The position numbers were made by a program, and so were the translations under genes. DNA of 64,000 nt from Branchiostoma floridae (lineage: Eukaryota; Chordata; Leptocardii; Amphioxiformes; Branchiostomatidae): contig NC_049983.1 in NCBI RefSeq assembly GCF_000003815.2, positions 13,832,240 to 13,896,239 of the forward strand, in the 5' to 3' direction. Below the pieces are notes generated by a model that was given only the letters and a program-made list of their open reading frames with translations, was not told the origin of the DNA and ran no database searches. Positions 30,401-42,900 of the stretch are shown here, in pieces (within the stretch, counting starts at the first letter, position 1; every line of letters begins with the position of its first letter).

Positions 30401-30913
30401 AGTTGTCTTGAATACCCTGGCCTGAGGCAAGGGTACATTTACCTTCTGAATGTGAATGTACCAATCCCAAGTTTTCATCCCCCCGAATCTGGCCTAATCT
30501 GGCCTGTTCTCGTTGCCAAAATCTGTTATTTCAACTTTAGCATACAGCAATGTCTGAACTTCCTTGTTTGTGCAGAAATCTGCCCAGAGTCTTACCTAAC
30601 CTTCCCTAAAGGGCTTTGGGGCATTAGAAGGCAGTTCTCCAGATCACCCCTATCACCCCTGCTTGGTGGGTTTATGTAAACAGGCACTGACTACAGCCAA
30701 TTACAGCACCCAATTAGCAGCCTTGTGGTGTGCCCTTCAGCCTGAGGAGAACCACATGGTGCCTGGAGCTGACAGCTAGAGAAGCACTAGCTCAAACCCA
30801 CCAGCTGCCTCAGCACTAGATCTGCTTGCAGTGCAGATTGACTTGCCACAGGCCAACCTTCCCCCTCCTCGGAATTAGCCAGGACTATCCTTGGGAGTAA
30901 GCCGCGTACCAGG
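27460..30913. other. SMC1 3' untranslated region and SMC1-FBLN1 intergenic region
   Basis: The SMC1 transcript probably ends near 28330: AATAAA at 28308-28313 is followed by a GT-rich stretch. From there to 30913 no gene was recognised. A 209-codon open frame at 30050-30679 has no ATG start in a good context, no family signal and AT-biased composition, and is treated as chance. The last 250 bases contain the presumed FBLN1 promoter. Confidence 0.6.
30675..30714 (+). promoter_or_regulatory. Candidate FBLN1 proximal promoter elements
   Basis: TGTAAACA at 30675-30682 is a canonical forkhead site. CCAAT boxes occur at 30697-30701 and 30710-30714. They lie 200-240 bases before the FBLN1 start codon. 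No TATA box was convincing. Motif evidence only. Confidence 0.3.
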
Positions 30914-33900
30914 ATGAAGACGTTAGCAGACTGTGTGCTTCTGGCGACGGCCCTGTGTTTGCTGGGAGTGGGAAGATGGCTGAGTGGCTGCTCCGGTAAG
31001 TACCTCACTCTTGATATAGTCTTCCTCCTGATCCCCTTCTGTTTGGACTTACCACAAGAGTCTCCATTCCTCAAGTATCAAACTCTTGCCCTTTTGGACC
31101 TAGTCCTGCATGTTGCAAGTCCAAAGCCAACTCCACTTCTTCAAGCAGTTGCCAAGGCATTCCTTAGATAATTTCTATGATTGTCCTTGCCAGAGGCAAA
31201 AACACTAAGGAACGTAGCTACCGCCGTACTGTAGCAAAGACAATTCGCAAAAACGTGGCCACACATCCTTATTTCATAACTGTGTAATTCAAATACACAT
31301 ACCGCTGGATGCTATGTATTAGAAACAGGACTTGAGTATACACTGAAGTAGACTGTTTTCATACCTCCTATTTAAAAGCTGTCAGCTTGTATTGTTATCA
31401 CAGCAGGGGGCGTAATCAGAGGAGCTGGTCTGGTCAATGAGTGATGTCTTTGTCAATATTACTTGTCAAGAAAAATTGAACATAAGGAGCACCTGAAATG
31501 GACTATTGTAATGGCATTAAGAAATCCATTTTATATCAAGGTACCAAACTCCTTTTCCATTGACAGCATTGACATTGTGTTGCTTTTAGTGGTAAGAAAA
31601 AATTTTGTGCCTTTTTGAATTCAGTCACTTCTTTTGGCAAAAAAAAGAGTCACTCTGATTTTGTGATGTGCTATAAATCATTGTGTAATAAAGATCCCTG
31701 AACAATGTCTGTGCAAAAAATGAAACTGACCAAAGTACTTACAGAACTCAGGTAACATTCTTTAAGGAGCAATATATTCATATAAGATGTTTGCACAGGT
31801 GTCTGATAACATTGTTAATAGCACATTAAACACATAGGAGGTAAGTGCTGTAAACTGCTTTATTCACTTTAATACAAAATCTTGTAGGTAGATATAAGTG
31901 GAAGCCTAATATCTGGCCATTTCTGGCTATAGGCCAATGCTCAGTTTGCTTCCCTGTCAAATACTAAATAGTCTAGCACTGGTTGACAAAGAAACAATTA
32001 AGATTCAAATACAGAATGTGCATAAAATATATGCCTAAGCTCTGATTGACTCGAGGTTCCAACAGGTTCACGGAAGTTTGATCCCAGTTACCCTGCTTGA
32101 AAAAAATATTTTGAGCCACTCGAGTTTTGGAACATCCAAATACGAATTATTTCGTGGAGTGATAGACTACTTGTTGGGGAAGCAATTAAAGGAGTGGACT
32201 GGAACTAGGTAGGATGGATACCGAGGTTGTAAGGAGAGCATTGGGTTCTTGATCCTAAACGTAACTGGGACTAGTTCATTACCATGCCAGAAAATTTCAA
32301 ACTGTGGACTAGGACAATGTGTTTCAGCTCCTGCCAAGCCAGCTCATAACAGGAATCCTCTGTCATAACATCTCTCATACTGCTTCTCTGTTCTGCTTCC
32401 AATGGTTTCCTCTGGGAAATTACACAGACTCACCTAAAAACTATGTGATGAAAGAAGGTATGACTCCGAACACTTAACTCTGTTTAATCAATTATACTTA
32501 TACATTCCTGGTTAATGTTCTTGTCAGAGTCAATAACACCACATTGGTGCCAGGGCTAAGCCAAGGGAATGCATTAAACTGGATTGTACCAGCCTAAGCC
32601 AGATGGGGCTGTCCAAGATGTATTTTTTTCAACTGCCCCAGGCATGAACTGCCCCATTTCTCATTGACATAGAAAAAACAGGGCAGTGGGAAGATGTTAA
32701 ATTTTTTTGCTCCCCACATCTATTTGGAGACAGTGCGCTTCCTAAACTTCCTGCTTCCCTAGGCTTGAGTAGCCTCTACCAGGTTCCACAGGTCGCTGGA
32801 CAAAGAGTAGAAACTGGCCAAATAAGACAGAAAACACACCAGAGGAGTTAAATGGCCAAGGAGTACAGTTTGCTACTGGTGGAGCCTGGTAGAGGTTAGG
32901 CTTGATGTCACCATGAAATTAAGCCAATAATGTCCAAGGTCGCCTAACCTGTAGGTCTGCCCTTTTAAACTGCATGCCCTCCAGGTCTGACAGGTTGACT
33001 GGCCTTGGCCTTGACAGGTAGAGGGTAAGATTTATCAAAACAGGACGTCCTGCTGCAGTACCTTGGAAAGCCACCAGGGGGCCAAAATCTAATCATTTAA
33101 CCAATTTACACTCACACACAGACACACACACCCAAAAACAGTTCATTTTCTTTTCCTTTTGAAACCTTACAATCTTTATTCCTAGTAGCAAATGTGTTGA
33201 GCAGCACCCTCAGACCTGTCCTTGTCATAAATAGTGAAATATTGCTAGTCAGGTTTTTTTATGTTAGCAGTTTTTGGCGGTGCGATCTCACTGTAAACTT
33301 TTCACAGATGTTCCCTGTCTTACTCCTGTACTTCAGCATTCTTTCAACCATGAACTTAAAACACCACAAATGCTTCTTTTCCCCTCCTACGTGAAATCGA
33401 CTCCCCACAAACCTGAATTGACTCCAGTAATGTTCATGGTGCCACAAACAATACGCATTTGGTGCATGAGAGAAACAACCTTGTCCTAGGGACATGTTAT
33501 ACTCCAAGCAGATGTAGAGGGCTAAATCGTACCTGTAATGTTTCTTAAGTTCCCAGTTCTGTGAGGCTGCTGTTCTGGGAATCAGGAGCTTGGTAAATGC
33601 TATGATTTTACCTTTTTATATCTGCTTGGAGATTAGAACAAGGCTCATCACATGCACTTGTAGTTGGTACATTTCTTTGCTTCTTACATGATGTACTGTG
33701 ATGCATCAAGTGTTGTTTTGCAAGCTCTATGGTGCTATCACTATCACTTACACTTAGCTAAGCTGGCAGCTGTGTGAGTATCATTCTGGAAGTGGCAAGA
33801 GTGGTTGATAAACTGTGGGCGTTATCAAGCTGAGATAGTGTAAATGGAAACAACCATCCCCAAGGGCTCCAATCTGTGACTATCACAAGCATTTGGAGTT

Positions 33901-36900
33901 GGTGTGAACTGTAATGCAGGTTACTGTAGTACTAATTCTTAATTACATGTGTGTCCTGAAGTTCCAAGATATTTCATCAATCTCTTAAGACAGCCTAAGT
34001 TGTAAAAAGTATTACCCCAGAAAGGATGCGCTTCACTGTACACAATTCTGCAGATTCTGAAATGTCTTGGTAGGTGGTCCACTTGAATAACCAAAACAGC
34101 TTCGTCTATGCTTATACATACACTTACACTTGTGTCAAGGATGGTGTAATACTACTTACTAGTAATATTGTGTAGGTCCTGTGGGTACAGTTGTTTATAG
34201 GGACGAAGATCCTGTGGCAACCCCAGTCTCAAAACTGATGGCACCTGTGGTCACATCATTGCCTTTTCTTGGATGTTCACCAAGAAATGTAAGACAAATA
34301 TGTGGAGGTGGGAGCTCGGTCTCCAAGCAGGGTGAACTGTTGAGTGGTTTAGACCTGAACCTGTACCAAGCTTCTATTATGTTTTTACATCCAAAAACTT
34401 GAAGAACTTGTACATTACAGGGTGACTGTACACCGCAAGTATTCTTCACATGAATCAAGCAATTTCCTAAAGGAACATCTTTATTCAAATTTCAAGGTCC
34501 ATCATATTGTACCTTATTTTCAATTTCAAGCACCCCACAAGTAATGCAATTTTGCAGAACACCATAAATTGATTTGGGTCAACGTCATGAGCCTGGATCC
34601 CATCCTACTTTATCCTTGGGATGTTGGGCACTTGGCTGATCCCAACACAGAGTTGACCAGGATGTTGGGGAGAGGTGAAATACAGTGTCACATAATGGAA
34701 AAAACAGCGCCGGTTGGAAACCAAATTAGACATAGAGTAGGTGGGCAGGAGACAGAAAATATTGGAGCTGATTTGAAGTTTCTGATGAAGACGTCAACTG
34801 TCAACGTAAAAACGGCCAAGGTAAGACTGCTGCAAAAAATCACAATTTACAGTATTAAACTGTGCTCTGTTGTTACTAGCAAGGACGTTATACACACATG
34901 TACATAGGTCCTTTAGCCTCCTTGATAGTAGTAAGGGAGTTTTCAAGGCATTTAGTCTTTGGTTCTTTGACACCACTGTACTGCTTATGTTATCTGTGCC
35001 TTGAACTGGCATGTGGCCTCATCAATTTTGACACTAAAGGGTTAGCCTGTCACACTAGTCATGTTACAAGTGTTTGAAGTTTCCAGCCAGCAAGTGTACA
35101 CCTTGCAGAAGTTACATCCACTGGTGTGTAAATGTCAATTATGACCTGATAATGTCAGGTTAAACATAGCAGGGGGGTGAGGCGGCATTCAATAAAGACA
35201 GTCATAAGGAAACACATGGTCTAAAATGTTCTTAATGTTGTACAATATTTGTTCCCACAGCAAAACACTGAACTGCAAAACATCTGAGACCACAATTTAG
35301 AGCTGTATTTGATACATATGTTGGGTTGTGTATTAATTTGTTTAAACCTTCAGGACCCCAAATTTACTATGATGTCCACTTAACCTGAAAATAGCTGATA
35401 ATGCAACGTCCCTGTCTTATTATGTCAAGTTTAAGCTTGTTTTCAAACCAAGAATCCTGTAGCCAGTTCCAATTCTCAGATATTGCNNNNNNNNNNNNNN
35501 NNNNNNNNNNNNNNNNNNNNNNNNNNNNNNNNNNNNNNNNNNNNNNNNNNNNNNNNNNNNNNNNNNNNNNNNNNNNNNNNNNNNNNNNNNNNNNNNNNNN
35601 NNNNNNNNNNNNNNNNNNNNNNNNNNNNNNNNNNNNNNNNNNNNNNNNNNNNNNNNNNNNNNNNNNNNNNNNNNNNNNNNNNNNNNNNNNNNNNNNNNNN
35701 NNNNNNNNNNNNNNNNNNNNNTACAACAACAGAAAGTAACCAGCTCTCCAACAAGATCTCTTCAGTGTCACTGACAAAAGATAACTAAAACGTCTGACCG
35801 TTTCCAAAATAATATCTAGTTCCTTGAGCAATTGCTATTTGGCGTGTCTTATTACCTGGATCATGTCTAACTTTCATTGATGTAACAGAAAAGTATGTGT
35901 GTCATGTGAAATGTTGCCGTAAAGAAGATATGCTTGAAATAATCTTCAGTAGTTTCACCATCTAAAAACACCATAATATATCATATAACATTACAGACTG
36001 CTTTCTTTCCCTGCAATTGCATACTTGTATTGTAGGTGTTTGGTTGTAATCCTTTGGTCCCCTCTGTCTGAACTGTCAAAAGCCAAAAATGCTTACTCAG
36101 CCAAGATGTCTGATGCTAGAAGCCAGACAAATGCTGAGTACAAGGTGAAACTTGACCTTGCCATCTCTGTTACTGATTTTCCCAGTTTGTTGTGCTTGGA
36201 GACTGTAAACACAGCCTGGGCTGTTTTCCTGTGCTCTTTATCAGAACCTTGTGTCAGGAAACTTGTCCGACACTGCTTCTGACATGTTGTGGTAGCAAGC
36301 ATGGGAAAACAAGCTGCACTAGTGTACCCTCAAGTGCCCCTTTCCTACAAATTAAATTGGTGTGGCCTAAACACTGACAAAATAAACAGTTCAGGTAACG
36401 TAATATAAGCAGTCTACTATCTCAACTATCTTGTAGAAATCTTTAGGTATTTTTATTGGTACGATATACACAGTCTTTGTATCTCTGATTGAAGATTCAG
36501 TTGACAATTTATCTTGACATTCATAGGTCCCTGGCTACACCAGAATTCAACCAGATGAGGTTGTTTCAACTTGCTTATTTCTTGGACAACTGTGGTATGA
36601 GTCTCACTGATAGACAAAATATTCAATGTGGCAACAGATTCTAATAGTTCCAGTAATGAATTGTAAGTGCTGCATCAGCAGGCCTGCATCTGTTACATAT
36701 CCCTGTCACTCTTCATTTGGCCCTTACAACAGTGTTTATGTTCGTTGCCTTGGCAACTGGTGTTAGGATGACCCTCCCTCCTTGGCCTTGTGATGAATGT
36801 GCTGTATTTCACCATGTGGCGCCCAGCAGTGTGCCTGATGTATTATCCCAAGGGAATGACTCCTAACCTTGTTCCACATTAAATGGAAGTCATTACCCCC

Positions 36901-39900
36901 ATTCTTACTCCAATGCCATTTCAAGTAAATAAGTAGGTATTACAAACATGGAAATTTCTTCCACTTTGTTTCCTTCTCTGAAAAGCTTTTTTTTACAGTT
37001 TTTTTTGTGACAGATTTTTGAGCTAATATAATATATAATAAAAGTGCAAGCTACCCATCATGACCAACCAATGAGCCATAAAGAGTCCTTTAAAAAACAT
37101 AAGGATAATGTACAATAGATTGAGGTAATAAAGGCAATACAATCTTTCATAGATCAATCAGGTCATCAACAGTTGATGGATGATGAAAAAAAAGTTTGGC
37201 TCCCTTCTTATCAGATCTCTCTAAGATCTACTGTCATTATAACATTGCAATTTTGTCTGAGTTTGGTACATGGTGCTAATGTCATCATTTTTTCTACCCC
37301 AGCCCAGTTCCTGGCCTCCATGTCACAATGCTGTACCCGGGGGTCCGAGCTTGCCAAGCAGAATCCTGACCAGGACTGTGCCAACCTTCCTTACGGCCTG
37401 ATCAACGTCCAATCAGAGGACATCGAGAACTGCCGCATCACCGCCAGGGTGTGCTGCCATCGGGAGAGGAGGTGGGTTGAAGGCTGAGGTTGATGATCTA
37501 TTCCAGATTATTTTGGCAATTGCAATGTATCAACTTGGACAGTTATTATATACATAAATGTTATATTTGATAAGACAAACGGCAGAAACAGTAGGGGCAA
37601 TCATGAACTGCGCAACTGGTAGACTGGTACGTTAAGTGCATTCTAATTTTTCTTGGATTGATCTTGGACATGATACTGTACATTAGATTTAGAATGCAAC
37701 ATAAGAGCGACTAATCCATGTATAATTTAATGTTACATGAGAAAAGCCATTTTTTATTAAATGACAAGAACACAGTATGAAAGAATATTAATTCATATTG
37801 ATACCTCCTCACCTTTTGTCTCCCCATGTGTGACCCAGGTCCCAGCAGTGCTATGATGGCATCATGCACGGACGGTCTGGTGGAGTCTGCAAGACACGGT
37901 TCTCATTTGACGAATGTGGAGGAAAAGAGTACAAGGTAACTGCAGGACACGAAATATTGTTTCCCAGTGAATGGTGGACATGTAATGTAAGGGGTTTGCA
38001 GTTACACTCTATGGACCACACTTATGTATCATGAAACATAACAGACCACAGCTCTAAAACTTTGGTTACTGTTAGCCTACTGGGCAAAAGATACATGTAT
38101 AGCTGCAGATGGATTTAACATGTGCTACTGCTCCTAAAGGAATGAATTGAACATGACAGAAAGTCTGACTAGGCATTAACCCATGTTGTGTGTTTTTTGG
38201 CCAGAAATGTTGCGAGTGCTGCCAGTTGGGCCTGGTGGCTCACCGCCAGCTGCTGCGCTGTGACATCTCCTCCGTCAAGGCGCTCAACCTGGGGTCGTAC
38301 TGTGCCGAGGCGTACAAGGACTGCTGTCTGAACGGGAAAATCATCGCAACCACCAGGCCACCAACAGCCACCTCTGCACCCCTGCAGCCTCCAGGTACTG
38401 AAGGAGGGCATCTTACGGTGTACTTTAAAAGTTTTGTATCTGTATTGATCATGGACCATGTTATTGTCAAGCAATACAACAGAAATGGAATTATACCAGG
38501 AAATCTCCAATAGAGTATCTTCATTTCTACGCCCTGTATCAATTTCCCAAATTCCTTTCATTCTGAAGAAAAAAAATGTAAGCTTGACAGACCATGCCCC
38601 TTCGAGTGTAGGTTCCCTATGATGTGCATCAAACCAACTTTTCTAAGTACTTGTACTTATTTCTAGATAAGGACTTTTAAAGGAGCTTTGTGAAACTTTT
38701 TACTGTTCAATAGAAAAACTGCTCCCTTAAAGCCTGAGTTAGTTTTCACTCCTTTGTTTCCACTGTGAATGAAAAAATTTGATCTTGATTTTGAAAGGGC
38801 TATTTAGTACTGTGAGAGTGTCAGCAACGTTATCCTTCTTCATGTTTCAATTTCTTATTCTGTGCATCAGGTATGTGCGAGAGGTTTTTAGGCCGGCTGT
38901 GTGAGCACATCTGTATAAACACAGCAACAGGACACATATGCCGCTGCAGGGAGGGCTACCGACTACAGGCCGATGACAAAACTTGCATAAGAGGTGACAA
39001 TAAGCCATATGAATCTTATATCAATGTGTAATGGTATATGTGTAGAAGTTGCTTCTATAACAGTATGATGGAAGTAACACTGTAAGTAACACTGTTTTTG
39101 ACCTAACTCCCTGATTCTTTGAGAAAAGGGCATGCAATGAAAGCTCATAGCTATCACATGTCAAGCATATGGTATTTTGCCTTCCTGCAGGCTTAATATG
39201 ATCTATCTTTAAAAAAAAGTAAAACCTTAAGAACAACTTAAGGTATATGGCACGCAAACATTAAGTTTGATAACGACAGTAATTTGTGGTGCTTTGCCTG
39301 TTCTATGTGCTTAAAAGCAATATTTGATCTGGACTCTGGACAAGTATTCATGTAGGACTGCCCTGTTTGCCTACAGTAGTTACAGGTATCTTCACTATTA
39401 CCTTGTCTTGAATCCCAGACACTGGTAGTACCACCGGAGGTTTGATTGGTACTGGCCAGGCCACTGATGACTCCCTGTGTGAGAACTCCCCCTGTGAGCA
39501 GACCTGTAGGGAGACGGGGACCGGGGTCCAGTGTTCCTGTCTCCTTGGTTACCAACTCAACAGAGATGGGACATCCTGTGATGGTGAGGTCAACGTCCTC
39601 TCACTTCCCATGTGTAATATCCAAGCAGATGTTTGATAATGATAATGATAAGTGAAAGGCAGAAAGAGCTCATCTGTGTTGATAGTAATCATTATCATAA
39701 TATTAGAATGCTAACCTTTCTTCCAATACTAAGGTGCACACAGATCTTTGTACACCTTAGTGTTGGAAGAAAGTTTAGCAAATAAAACTAATTTGCATAG
39801 ATTATTATATAAATTTGTAATAAAATTAGCAGAAATCATATTAGTATCAGAAAGAGAGTAGTGTAACAGTGTTACATGTGTACATCCTTCATCTCTAAAC

Positions 39901-42900
39901 ATCTGTTTGGAGTATGATATGGCAAGGTGTCCATTTTAATGTATCTCTGCATTAAGCTTTGGAAACATTAGAGTGTTTTAATTACTAGTAATTTGATTTA
40001 GGTCATGTTAAATCTTGATTCAAAAGAGTGTTATCTGGGAATTGATGAACCCAACACAATTATCAAGAAGAGTAAAGGTGACTTGGTGCACTTGGTTGAA
40101 AATGTCAATTGTAGCAGAGCCGCTTTGAACTACCACCACAGTTGAGGCTGAGTGCCTTACCTACCTTTGTACAGATGTGAACGAGTGTGCGTACAACACA
40201 GACGACTGTCAGGAAGGGCAGGAGTGCTTCAACACCATGGGTTCCTTCACCTGTCGCCGCATCCTAGGCTGTGGGACAGGGTACGAGATGAACCCTGCTG
40301 GGGAATGTGTCGGTAGGTGGGAAGTACCTCAACAGTACCTTAGCTCAGTGAAATAGGGGCTTTAGGTCGTCTCATTGACTATCGGAGTAAAGACTTACAC
40401 TTCATGATATGTTACCTATGTTGTTTCAAGGATCATAAGTGGACTCTTTTTTATGCATTTTTTATCATTTTACATTGGTTTTCGATAGATTGACAACAGT
40501 TCGATTTCCATTTACCTAATCATCTGGACTTGAAACTTGACAGTGCCTCACATCAGTCTGAGTGCAAGAGAAAAGTGGCTAAAATGTGCAAAGGTGCCAC
40601 AGTGAACAAACTCCAACACACTCAACAGTACCTCAAGCCAGTGTGATGGGGGTTTCAGATATGGCTGGTGTAGTTTGGAATTGATGAGGTGGTGCATTTA
40701 CATGTTTAAGGCCGTCATTTTTTTCACACAGTACTATTGGTGATCTAACAGACAAGACATTCTAAAGCTAAGCTCCAATTGGCCAATCAAACCTCTGTCT
40801 TATGCCATTTTAGTTTTTGAATCAGAAAGATTTTTCTGAAGACTGTGACTACACAATTTGTCTCCAGTTAACACAAAGTTTTGAACCCTTCCAGATATGG
40901 ATGAGTGTGAGCTTGGTGTTGATGAGTGTGAGGCAGGGTTCGAGTGCACCAACCAGCCCGGGTCCTTCCGCTGTGTGCCCAGGGTCCAGTGTGGCGTGGG
41001 CTACAACTACGACCGCACTGGCAACTGTGTTGGTCAGTACACACTGCCATTGGGTCCTGATGATATCTTTAGATAACGGTGTTACATCAGTATATAGCAC
41101 ACTAGTGTAGTTTTGTAGTTGTTTTGGTCCATTCTATCAGTAGCTGTTGGTGGTACAACTCTGATAATTCCACCAGATGCCATTATACTGCCACATCAAG
41201 AAACAGTGTTATGTAGGACAAGGTAATCTCAAGACTGTCTTGAACGCCTAAATATCTGAAGCACATATACCTTGGAATTACTGATGCTTCATGGGCACAA
41301 GATCGGTAACACGGCAGCCGGATTCGAACCCGAGACCTCTCGGTCCCGGACCGAACACACTGGCGCTGCGCTACGCGGTCCCACTAACTAACATTGGCAA
41401 ATCTATCTTTAAGTAGATTTTTTTTTCTCATATGGCTGTATAATCACATACTTTGGAGTTATGATAGTTGGTGTTAACAGCCAATTGGGCACCTTAGTGC
41501 ATGACCTAGTTTGTATCCTCCCTCAAGGATCATACTAACAGTTGACAATGACCTTTCAGACATAAATGAATGTGATGGGTCCAGCTGTCCGAGGGGAACA
41601 AAGTGCATCAACACTGTCGGCTCCTACAGGTGAGAGAAGGTGGTAGGGTAACATGTATGTAACACAGGTAGATGTAGCACATTTGTAGATCTTCTTATTC
41701 TAAGATACCCCATGTAAAGATGATTTATACATGTCGTTGATTGCAAACATTTCACATACCCTTGATTGATGTATTTGAGTGCATATATTTGTTTATCAAG
41801 AGTAACTGATCTTTAGGTTTTATTGGAAGTGCATCATGTATCACATGTACTTCATAATAGTATTTTCTTGGTTGAAATAAATGAGGCATTGCACTGACCT
41901 TCCTGTGCCTAATGTTTGTGTTGCGTCAGTAACTGAACTCCAAGAATCAGGAGGGACAACACAGATGAGGTTAAATTGCAACTTGGTTTATTGGTGTGTG
42001 CCTAGACTCAGAACAAGATGGCGGAATACATCTGTAATCGTAATAATGTCATCATAACTCATTAAAATAACGGTGTCGTCATAACTTATGAACATAACAG
42101 TGGTGTTGGTGTTCCCTTACTGCAGATGTCAGCGTTTGGTGACATGTGGTCCGGGTTATGAGCTGAACGCGGACGAGAGTAATTGTGAAGGTGAGGGGCA
42201 ATTGATGACTAGAACCACCCACATCTTATTTTACTAGTAGCCTTCTCTGGTTTTTCTGTTACAGGGAACTATCATGATATACTGACTGACTTTTGTTGTC
42301 ATTGTTGTGCAGACATAGACGAGTGTGCACGAGGAACACATGACTGCCAGGGCCTGTCCGAGTGTAAGAACAACAGAGGGTCCTACATCTGTCAGTGTCC
42401 TTCTGGCTACACGGCTGACCAGTCCACTAGAACCTGCCAAGGTACTGATGTGTCCACATTTGCTTCTTCTCCTTCTCCGTTCTGCTATATGCATGGAAAT
42501 GTGTACTGTCAATTTTGAACTTTTATGGGCTGACCTGTTAAAGATTATGCACACTAAAAAGAACAGGCGGTAAATGAAAATAGATTTCCATGTATAATGT
42601 TTTGTGTAGTATGTACATGTATAATGTTTTAAGTACTAGATTATCAAATATACAAGTCTTATCTTTGCTCTTTTATGCAATGCCATGTCTTTCAGACTGT
42701 GTAAAGAACACAGTCATGTTTCCCCTTGAACACAGCTCACATATGGAGGATCACCCTGTGGATTCATTAATCTGTTAAGGATGTTGCAAGCCTAATTCTA
42801 ACATCTACCCCTGCTGATACCCTCTGTGAAAGTGTAACAATATTAATGACACCATGTTTACTGTTCTGTTACACAGTCTGACACACTTTACTNNNNNNNN

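Noticed and set aside
30050..30679. 209-codon forward open frame just before FBLN1
   Set aside because: No ATG at its beginning, composition like the surrounding intergenic DNA, no family match; length alone is not enough.
34569..34907. 112-codon open frame in FBLN1 intron 1
   Set aside because: No conserved motif and no compatible splice sites joining it to FBLN1.
35487..35721. Open frames running through N-filled gaps
   Set aside because: They exist only because unknown bases cannot show stop codons.
41320..41384. Possible tRNA gene on the reverse strand
   Set aside because: A and B boxes are present but the 5' end GTGGGACC has no complementary 3' strand, and a SINE body follows.
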